DNA of 6,118 nucleotides from Thermaerobacter marianensis (lineage in GTDB: Bacteria > Bacillota > Sulfobacillia > DYIH01 > DYIG01): positions 1 to 6,118 of the forward strand of contig DYIG01000103.1 in assembly GCA_020723725.1 (NCBI GenBank), given 5' to 3'. Both the position numbers and the translations under genes were made by a program. The notes beneath the pieces were generated by a model. That model had not been told where the DNA came from, did not search any database, and saw only the letters and a program-made list of their open reading frames with translations. Positions 1 to 4,790 of this stretch are shown here, in pieces; positions within the stretch are counted from its first letter, which is position 1; each line of letters starts with the position of its first letter.

Positions 1-1
1 A

Positions 2-253
2 AGCAGCCGCAGGGGGAGCCTCACCCTGCGTGCACTTGTGACGGCCACCATCAGGGAGGATACCGTCTTTATCCCCTACCACTGGGGGAACGATGTGGCG
101 GCCAACCTGCTGACGATCCCCTCGTTGGACCCCTTTTCCCGGATGCCGGAGCTCAAGGCCGCCGCGGTGGCCATTGAGAAGGTGGACACGCCTGCGGAGA
201 GCGACTTGAGAGCGATGGAGGTGGCGGACTTTGTCCCGGGCGATGTGCATTGA
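2..253 (+). CDS. Molybdopterin oxidoreductase catalytic subunit, C-terminal fragment
   Basis: Only the last 83 codons are in the window; the gene enters from the left edge and stops at TGA 251-253. The fragment reads through as one frame beginning SSRRGSLTLRALVT. The stretch IREDTVFIPYHWGNDVAANL, followed by LT, LDPFSRMPE and AAAVAIEK, matches the C-terminal molybdopterin-dinucleotide-binding domain of the DMSO reductase superfamily (NasA/NapA/FdhF-like branch), where a 'VF.P.HWG...AN.LT...DP.S..PE.K..A' pattern is typical. The last ~25 residues are a non-conserved tail. In this family the domain closes over the bis-MGD cofactor. The substrate (nitrate, formate, arsenic, sulfur compounds or other) cannot be told because the active-site ligand and N-terminal FeS region are missing. 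The gene overlaps the downstream ferredoxin gene by 23 bases, which fits a catalytic-plus-electron-transfer subunit pair. The family call is firm; the substrate is open. Confidence 0.88.
   Translation, partial: SSRRGSLTLRALVTATIREDTVFIPYHWGNDVAANLLTIPSLDPFSRMPELKAAAVAIEKVDTPAESDLRAMEVADFVPGDVH
217..222 (+). promoter_or_regulatory. Shine-Dalgarno site fixing the TTG start of the ferredoxin gene
   Basis: GGAGGT lies 8 bases before the TTG at 231 and 20 bases before the in-frame ATG at 243. The spacing decides for the TTG start and places translation initiation inside the 3' end of the molybdopterin subunit gene. Confidence 0.75.
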
Positions 254-821
254 CTACGCCCGCTGCATCGGGTGCCACGCCTGTGAGGCGGCCTGCCGGG
301 AGTGCGGTGACCATGGCTTCATCGGGCGCTCCTTTGTGGACCTGATCCAACCCGAAACAACGCTGCAGGCCGCCCCGATCATCTGCATGCACTGCAAGGA
401 CCCGGCCTGCGCCCGGTCCTGCCCGACGCAGGCGATCACCATCGCCCCCAACGGCGTTGTCATGTCCGCCCAGAAGGAGCGTTGTATCGCCTGCGCCAAC
501 TGCGTCTACGCCTGTCCGTTCGGGATACCGCTGATCGACATGGACACCCGGCTTATGGTCAAGTGCGACCTGTGCTATGAGAGGACCATCCGGGACCTGC
601 CGCCGATGTGCGCCTCGGTGTGCCCCAGCGAGGCCCTGCGATTCGTGGACCTTGAGCACGATACGCCCTACCTGCACGGCCGGAACCTGGAGAACCGCTG
701 GCAATTCGGGAAGACGGTCATAGAGACCCACACCTACGTGGCCCTGGGGGCGGATCCAGGTTACTTTGCCGGGTCACACGCCCCGGCCTATCAAAGGGAA
801 GAGGACGCGGTTATCCACTGA
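231..821 (+). CDS. Four-cluster [4Fe-4S] ferredoxin subunit (DmsB/NrfC/HybA type)
   Basis: This 196-residue protein is the probable electron-transfer partner of the upstream molybdopterin subunit. It has four cysteine groups: C12/C15/C18/C22 (CX2CX2CX3C), C52/C55/C60/C64 (CX2CX4CX3CP), C85/C88/C91/C95 (CX2CX2CX3CP) and C112/C115/C127/C131 (CX2CX11CX3CP). This is the standard layout of the 4Fe-4S subunits of DMSO reductase-superfamily enzymes, so four cubane clusters are expected. C6 and C25 are extra. There is no Tat or Sec signal and no membrane segment, so it is either cytoplasmic or exported by hitchhiking with the Mo subunit. The TTG at 231 is preferred as start because GGAGGT at 217-222 lies 8 bases upstream; the ATG at 243 (residue 5) is 20 bases away from it. 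The start lies inside the upstream gene, which suggests translational coupling. The family is certain; the physiological acceptor or donor is not. Confidence 0.93.
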   Translation: MSRAMCIDYARCIGCHACEAACRECGDHGFIGRSFVDLIQPETTLQAAPIICMHCKDPACARSCPTQAITIAPNGVVMSAQKERCIACANCVYACPFGIPLIDMDTRLMVKCDLCYERTIRDLPPMCASVCPSEALRFVDLEHDTPYLHGRNLENRWQFGKTVIETHTYVALGADPGYFAGSHAPAYQREEDAVIH

Positions 822-838
822 AAATTCGGTTATCCACT
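808..838 (+). repeat. Perfect 12-base direct repeat with DnaA-box-like cores
   Basis: CGGTTATCCACT occurs at 808-819 and again at 827-838, separated by the AT-rich spacer GAAAATT (centre-to-centre 19 bases). Each copy contains TTATCCACT, which differs from the bacterial DnaA box TTATCCACA only at the last base. The first copy overlaps the end of the ferredoxin gene (final Val-Ile-His-stop) and the second lies in the 37-base gap before the Rieske gene. It could be a protein-binding direct repeat or a simple local duplication. The repeat is directly visible; any function is inference. Confidence 0.6.
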
Positions 839-858
839 AATGTTGGGGGGTTCTACAC

Positions 859-1383
859 TTGCGACAGATTTACCGGCGAATGATAACGTCGATTCACAGG
901 GATGAGGAGCACCGCCTGAATCGGCGAGCCTTTCTGCACACGCTCTTCGTTTTCTCCGTAACAGCGGGGCTTGCCGGTCTCCCGTTAGGCGCCCTGGCGC
1001 GGTGGGCGGAACGTTCCGGCCCCAAGCGTTCTCCCCGTTCACCGGGTACCCCCATCGCCCGCGTGGCGGATGTGCCTGAAGGCCAGGCCTTCAACTTTGA
1101 GTTCCCCGGCCTCGGGCACCCGGCGGTCCTGCTCCACCTGAAGGGCGGCCGGTTTGTGGCCTACGACCGCCGCTGCACGCACCTCCTGTGCCCCGTGCTC
1201 TGGGACGCCGATTCGGGCAAGCTGAAATGCCCCTGTCACCACGGGTTCTTCGATGCCGCAACGGGTAATGTCCTCGCCGGACCGTCGCGGCGGCCGTTGC
1301 CGGAAGTCCCGGTTGTGGTTAGCAACGGTGTTGTCTACGCGGTGGGCGGGGAGAAGAGGGGGGTTCGCTCCGATGCCAGGTAA
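859..1383 (+). CDS. Tat-exported Rieske [2Fe-2S] protein
   Basis: This 174-residue protein carries a Rieske iron-sulfur centre for one-electron transfer on the outer face of the membrane. The N-terminal region has a twin-arginine motif NRRAFL (R22-R23), then a hydrophobic segment at about 28-47, so it should be exported folded and either anchored by the uncleaved segment or released. Rieske box 1 is CTHLLCP (C106, H108 ligands; C111) and box 2 is CPCHHGFFD (C124, H127 ligands; C126). C111 and C126 are expected to form the conserved disulfide. The Ser and Tyr that usually follow the box 2 His are Gly129 and Phe131 here. The start is TTG 859, the first possible start after the in-frame stop at 838-840, with a G-rich SD-like GGGGGG at 845-850. 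An ATG at 880 (residue 8) is possible but lacks an SD. The gene lies 37 bases after the ferredoxin gene and overlaps the next gene by 11 bases. No cytochrome b gene is seen nearby, so a bc-complex role is not supported. Confidence 0.93.
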   Translation: MRQIYRRMITSIHRDEEHRLNRRAFLHTLFVFSVTAGLAGLPLGALARWAERSGPKRSPRSPGTPIARVADVPEGQAFNFEFPGLGHPAVLLHLKGGRFVAYDRRCTHLLCPVLWDADSGKLKCPCHHGFFDAATGNVLAGPSRRPLPEVPVVVSNGVVYAVGGEKRGVRSDAR

Positions 1384-1591
1384 CAGAGGGTCGCGCCACC
1401 CCTACGCCGATCCGGGCTTGTGGTCGCTGCTCAGTATAGCGCTTATTGTTTTGTTGCAGGTCGTATTGCTGCAGGTGGCGCTGAACCGCCTGGTCTGGGG
1501 GTTCTATGGCGAGGTCATCCCGCCGGTGATCGGCTCGCTGCTGCTGGTGATCCTGAGTTGGTTTTTGTACCGGAGGGTGCCGCCAGCCTGA
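1373..1591 (+). CDS. Small two-helix membrane protein linked to the Rieske gene
   Basis: I do not recognise this 72-residue protein. It has two hydrophobic segments, about residues 17-37 (rich in Leu and Val, with Gln29 and Gln34) and 49-66, joined by a short loop with Trp42, Tyr45 and Glu47. Arginines at 5, 8, 67 and 68 suggest that both ends face the cytoplasm. The ATG at 1373 is chosen because AGGGGGG at 1357-1363 sits 9 bases upstream; the longer in-frame reading from 1253 only shadows the Rieske gene. It overlaps the Rieske stop by 11 bases, so it is probably translated together with it. A role as membrane anchor or assembly partner of the redox module is a reasonable inference. It has only one histidine (His9, outside the helices) and no cysteine, so it is unlikely to bind heme b or an FeS cluster. 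Confidence 0.75.
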   Translation: MPGNRGSRHPYADPGLWSLLSIALIVLLQVVLLQVALNRLVWGFYGEVIPPVIGSLLLVILSWFLYRRVPPA

Positions 1592-1734
1592 AGATGGGTG
1601 GATAGATAGTCGTGGGGCCCGATTATGGGGATCGGTTTGTAGATACTCGGAACCGCCATTTACTGAGATCAATCCGTGGCACGGAGCCGTAGTGCAAGTT
1701 CATTGGCGCCGCCTCCGTAAAAACGTTCTTCATA

Positions 1735-1756
1735 GTATGTCCTCGGTATGTCCTCG
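1735..1756 (+). repeat. Perfect tandem duplication of an 11-base unit
   Basis: GTATGTCCTCG occurs twice back to back, at 1735-1745 and 1746-1756, about 95 bases before the pcrA start. An 11-base period is close to one helical turn, which would put both copies on the same DNA face, but a replication-slippage duplication explains it equally well. Confidence 0.6.
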
Positions 1757-1772
1757 CAAGATGAGAAGGCGT

Positions 1773-1799
1773 TTGGCAAAACCCGTCGAACTTTATCAA
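1773..1799 (+). promoter_or_regulatory. Weak sigma-A-like promoter candidate for pcrA
   Basis: TTGGCA at 1773-1778 matches the -35 consensus at five of six bases, and TATCAA at 1794-1799 matches the -10 at four of six. The 15-base spacer is shorter than the preferred 17. It would give a leader of roughly 45 bases before the TTG start. It is the best pair I can find in the gap but is weak evidence on its own. Confidence 0.2.
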
Positions 1800-1838
1800 G
1801 GTGGATCGCGCGTCCGGTTACACGACCAGCTTTACGTT

Positions 1839-1845
1839 GGAGGTG
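1839..1845 (+). promoter_or_regulatory. Shine-Dalgarno site fixing the TTG start of pcrA
   Basis: GGAGGTG ends 5 bases before the TTG at 1851 (7 bases from the GGAGG core). It is a near-perfect match to the anti-SD and selects this TTG over upstream in-frame starts such as the GTG at 1692. Confidence 0.8.
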
Positions 1846-1850
1846 CCCTT

Positions 1851-4028
1851 TTGATTCAGGCAAGCGCACTTTTGGAGAAACTGAATGCTAGTCAGCGTGA
1901 GGCTGTCTCCCACCCGGGTGGACCGCTGCTCGTTCTGGCCGGGGCGGGCAGCGGCAAGACCCGCGTGCTTACGCACCGGGCCGCTTATCTGTTAAGCCAG
2001 GGGGCAAGCCCTTTCTCGATACTCTGCATCACCTTTACCAACAAGGCTGCGAAGGAGATGGTCGACCGCCTTCAGGGTCTGGTCGGTCCAGCGAGCCATG
2101 ACATGTGGATCATGACCTTCCACGCTGCCTGCGCGCGCATGCTTAGAAGGGATGCCGAACGCATAGGATACGGGCGGAACTTCGTCATCCTGGACAGCGA
2201 GGATCAGCGTGCCGTGGTCAAGGAGTGTCTTAAGGAGCTCAATTGCAATGAGAAGCGTTGGCCCCCGGGCGCCGTTGTGGCGGCCATAAGCCGGGCCAAA
2301 GATTCCCTCATCGGTCCCGAGGATTACCAGCGGCGCGCCCGGGATCCGGGGTCGATTCAGATCGCGGAGATATACAAGCTGTACCAAAAGAAGCTCCACA
2401 TGAACAATGCCCTGGACTTTGGCGACCTCATCTCCTTCACCGTGGAGCTCCTGGAGGGTGTGCCGGAGGTGCTCTCCTATTACCAGGACCGGTTTGAGCA
2501 CATCATGGTCGACGAGTATCAGGACACCAATCACGGCCAGTACAGGCTGGTGAAGCTGTTGGCGGCCAAGCACCGGAACATTACGGTTGTAGGCGATGCC
2601 GACCAGGGGATCTACGGCTGGCGCGGGGCGGATATATCCAACATCCTCAACTTTGAGACCGACTTCCCTGAGGCCAGGGTAATCAAGCTCGAGGAGAATT
2701 ACCGTTCCACCCAGGCGATCCTCGATGCGGCCTCGCAGGTGATATCCCGGAACCGCATGAGGCGTGAAAAAGGGTTGAGGGCGGCCCGCGGCCGCGGTGA
2801 AAAACTCAAGGTTTATATCGGGCTGGATGAGCGTGAAGAAGCCGGGTTTGTGGCGGACCAGATAAATTCCCTGCGTCTTGCCGGTGGTCGGCGGTGGAGC
2901 GACTTCGCTGTTCTCTACAGGACCCATGCGCAGTCCCGCGTGTTTGAAGACGCTTTTATGAAGGCCAACATTACTTATACGGTAGTGGGGGGGCTGAAGT
3001 TTTACGAGCGCAAGGAGATCAAGGACATGCTGGCCTACCTGCGACTGGTTAACAACCCTCGCGACCGTTTGGCGTTCCAGAGGGTGGTCAATGTCCCAAA
3101 ACGGGGCATCGGGCCGGCGACCCTGGCTGTTTTCTTCGAATACATGGACCGGAGCGGGATGGACCTGGACGCCGCTCTGTCACGGGTTGAGGAGATACCC
3201 CTTTTGAGTCCTGCGCAGACACGCCCCCTGGTGCGGTTCCGTGAATTGCTCGCCTCTTTTCGGGAGCAGGTGGGGTTTCTTTCCCTGTATGAATTGTTGC
3301 AGGAGATTATGGATAAGACGGGCTACCGGGCGGAGTTGGTGGAGGAGAACAGCATTGAGTCCCTGGCGCGGGTGGAGAACATGGAGGAGCTGCTTTCCGT
3401 GGCGCGTGAGTTCGACCGCAACCACGAGGACCAGGCCCTAGAGGCCTTCCTGGAATCGACGGCCCTGGTTGCGGAGGTGGATTCCTTCGATGACCGCAAG
3501 GACGCCGTCACCCTCATGACGCTGCATAGCGCCAAGGGATTGGAGTTCCCGGTGGTCTTCTTGGTGGGAATGGAGGAGGGGATTTTCCCGCATATACGCG
3601 CCCTGGAGGATGAGCCGGGGATAGAGGAGGAGCGCCGCCTCTGCTACGTTGGAATGACCCGTGCCATGGATCGGCTTTTTTTGAGCAGGACCGTTCAACG
3701 GACAATCTACGGGCAGATGCGGGAGCACCCGCCGTCCCGTTTTCTGGATGAGTTCGACCCGAACCTGGTGGAACATGCTGGTTGGCAGGGTGGCAGTCTC
3801 AAGGCGTTCATGGCGGCGCGGCGCCAGGAGGCTGAATGCGCACCTCGAAAAGCTGTCACGGGGTCCTTCCGTGCCGGTGAAAAGGTGCGGCATCAGATGT
3901 GGGGCGAGGGGACTGTTGTCTCCGTTCACGGTGAGGGGGAGGATGCTGAGATCCAGGTTGCCTTCCCCGCGAGGGGAGTCCGCAACCTCTTGATCAGGTA
4001 TGCCCCCATAGAGAAGGTTGGCACATGA
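1851..4028 (+). CDS. pcrA: ATP-dependent 3'-5' DNA helicase PcrA/UvrD (superfamily 1)
   Basis: From the TTG at 1851 the product is 725 residues, the normal PcrA length. It unwinds DNA in nucleotide excision repair, plasmid rolling-circle replication and removal of RecA or stalled RNA polymerase. All SF1A motifs are present: Q motif LNASQREAV (11-19, Gln15), Walker A GAGSGKT (31-37, Lys36), Ia TFTNKAAKEM (61-70), II VDEYQDTN (220-227), III VVGDADQGIYGWRGA (246-260), IV LEENYRST (280-287), V VTLMTLHSAKGLEFPVVFLV (553-572) and VI RRLCYVGMTRA (595-605, Arg604). The C-terminal part (about 673-723, FRAGEKVRHQMWGEGTVV onward) is the Tudor-like fold that contacts RNA polymerase in PcrA and UvrD. The N-terminus MIQASALLEKLNASQREAV fits family starts. 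The stop overlaps the next gene as ATGA. pcrA often lies beside ligA in Firmicutes; here ligA does not follow. No motif residue looks damaged. Confidence 0.97.
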   Translation: MIQASALLEKLNASQREAVSHPGGPLLVLAGAGSGKTRVLTHRAAYLLSQGASPFSILCITFTNKAAKEMVDRLQGLVGPASHDMWIMTFHAACARMLRRDAERIGYGRNFVILDSEDQRAVVKECLKELNCNEKRWPPGAVVAAISRAKDSLIGPEDYQRRARDPGSIQIAEIYKLYQKKLHMNNALDFGDLISFTVELLEGVPEVLSYYQDRFEHIMVDEYQDTNHGQYRLVKLLAAKHRNITVVGDADQGIYGWRGADISNILNFETDFPEARVIKLEENYRSTQAILDAASQVISRNRMRREKGLRAARGRGEKLKVYIGLDEREEAGFVADQINSLRLAGGRRWSDFAVLYRTHAQSRVFEDAFMKANITYTVVGGLKFYERKEIKDMLAYLRLVNNPRDRLAFQRVVNVPKRGIGPATLAVFFEYMDRSGMDLDAALSRVEEIPLLSPAQTRPLVRFRELLASFREQVGFLSLYELLQEIMDKTGYRAELVEENSIESLARVENMEELLSVAREFDRNHEDQALEAFLESTALVAEVDSFDDRKDAVTLMTLHSAKGLEFPVVFLVGMEEGIFPHIRALEDEPGIEEERRLCYVGMTRAMDRLFLSRTVQRTIYGQMREHPPSRFLDEFDPNLVEHAGWQGGSLKAFMAARRQEAECAPRKAVTGSFRAGEKVRHQMWGEGTVVSVHGEGEDAEIQVAFPARGVRNLLIRYAPIEKVGT

Positions 4029-4783
4029 GTCTAAACCCCGTCGGTTCCATCCTGCAGGGCGTTATTTTAGGTGTGGCTGTGGTGCTGCCCGGTCTCAGTG
4101 CCGGAACGGCCGCCCTGATCATGGGCATTTACGACCAGCTGGTGGAGGACGTCAGCCGCCTGAACTTGAAGCCGCATATTTTCAAGGGAATTGGTGTGGT
4201 GACGGGGATTCTGGTCGGCGCCAGGGTCACCGGCTACATGATGGAGAACTATCTTTCGATCCTGTCTGCCTACCTCTTCGGGGTTATCATGGCCAGCGCC
4301 TGGTTTATCTTCAGGCAGAATCTGCCTATGCGCGCGGGTGGGGTGCTGGCATGGATGGCGGGAGTGCTGGCAGCCATAGCACTGTCATCAGAGCCACTGG
4401 GTCAGGTCGGCAGTCAAACCGGCCTGGATCTGGGCAGGGTCTTCGTGGGCGGGTCTGTGGCCAGCTCCGCCATGATGCTCCCCGGGATGAGCGGGGGGTC
4501 CCTGCTTATAATGATGGGGATGTACGATGACCTGTTACTCGCCGTCAATAACTTCGATTTCCCAGTTTTGCTGGTATTCCTGTTGGGGGCAATAGTGGGT
4601 GTCTTTTTGGTTACCAAACTCCTGGCCAGGGTGATCAGTTTGTTCCCCGTAACCATGTACCTTTTCTTGGGAGGCATGGTGTTGGGGTCGGCCCGGGCGG
4701 TCTGGGTGGGCCTGGCTGGGATCCCCGAGATGGTGGCATTTTTCACGGGAGTTTTTACCGTAATGGTCTCGGTCAGGAGGTAA
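4025..4783 (+). CDS. DUF368 membrane protein, polyprenyl-phosphate transporter family (PopT-like)
   Basis: This 252-residue, very hydrophobic protein has about eight predicted membrane segments. DUF368 proteins (PopT) have been shown in other bacteria to return undecaprenyl phosphate, the lipid carrier of cell-wall and surface-glycan synthesis, across the cytoplasmic membrane. The family signature appears twice: LPGLSAGTAALIMGIYDQLV (21-40) and LPGMSGGSLLIMMGMYDDLL (152-171). This reflects an internal duplication, probably forming the two halves of an inverted-topology transporter. The ATG at 4025 overlaps the pcrA stop (ATGA) and has GAGAAGG at 4011-4017, 7 bases upstream, so translation is likely coupled to pcrA. 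Its length is at the short end of what I expect for the family. Family membership is firm; transport of C55-P here is inferred from characterised relatives. Confidence 0.9.
   Translation: MSLNPVGSILQGVILGVAVVLPGLSAGTAALIMGIYDQLVEDVSRLNLKPHIFKGIGVVTGILVGARVTGYMMENYLSILSAYLFGVIMASAWFIFRQNLPMRAGGVLAWMAGVLAAIALSSEPLGQVGSQTGLDLGRVFVGGSVASSAMMLPGMSGGSLLIMMGMYDDLLLAVNNFDFPVLLVFLLGAIVGVFLVTKLLARVISLFPVTMYLFLGGMVLGSARAVWVGLAGIPEMVAFFTGVFTVMVSVRR
4775..4781 (+). promoter_or_regulatory. Shine-Dalgarno site of the oppA-like gene, overlapping the DUF368 stop
   Basis: AGGAGGT is a full anti-SD match placed 9 bases before the GTG at 4791. Its last base is the first base of the DUF368 TAA stop (4781-4783), so ribosomes finishing the upstream gene cover this site. 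This supports the GTG start and a common transcript. Confidence 0.75.
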
Positions 4784-4790
4784 AAGTCGC

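Larger units (their letters stand above)
1592..1850. other. Gap between the redox cluster and pcrA
   Basis: This 259-base stretch looks less GC-rich than its flanks and holds no convincing gene. The pcrA frame stays open back to a GTG at 1692, but the 53 extra codons do not resemble a helicase N-terminus and have no good SD. I see no strong hairpin plus T-run that would serve as a terminator for the redox operon. It contains an 11-base tandem repeat (1735-1756), a 13-base dyad TCCGTGGCACGGA (1673-1685, expected by chance at about this frequency in a few kb) and a weak promoter-like pair. It is most likely the promoter and leader region of the pcrA operon. Confidence 0.5.

Noticed and set aside
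153..731. Open frame on the - strand (192 codons) opposite the ferredoxin gene
   Set aside because: The + strand encodes a 16-cysteine ferredoxin with perfect spacing; the antisense reading is a low-complexity shadow.
840..905. Small open frame of 21 codons (ATG at 840) between the ferredoxin and Rieske genes
   Set aside because: It has no SD and overlaps the Rieske 5' end in another frame; nothing supports translation.
1673..1685. 13-base dyad TCCGTGGCACGGA as operator or terminator
   Set aside because: The single-base centre cannot form an RNA hairpin loop, no T-run follows, and a 6-base-arm dyad is expected about once in a window of this size.
1692..1850. N-terminal extension of PcrA from the GTG at 1692
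   Set aside because: The 53 residues do not resemble any PcrA N-terminus, no SD precedes the GTG, and the TTG at 1851 has a near-perfect SD and yields the usual family length and start.
1765..1854. Short open stretch in the gap that reads like a gene remnant (ends ...TTSFTLEVPF then stop)
   Set aside because: The composition looks protein-like, but it is only about 29 codons with no start and SD and no recognisable family, so it may be chance.
1992..2927. Long open frame on the - strand (about 311 codons) inside pcrA
   Set aside because: It lies wholly antisense to a helicase with all motifs intact, the product has no recognisable domain, and GC-rich codon bias readily opens the opposite strand.
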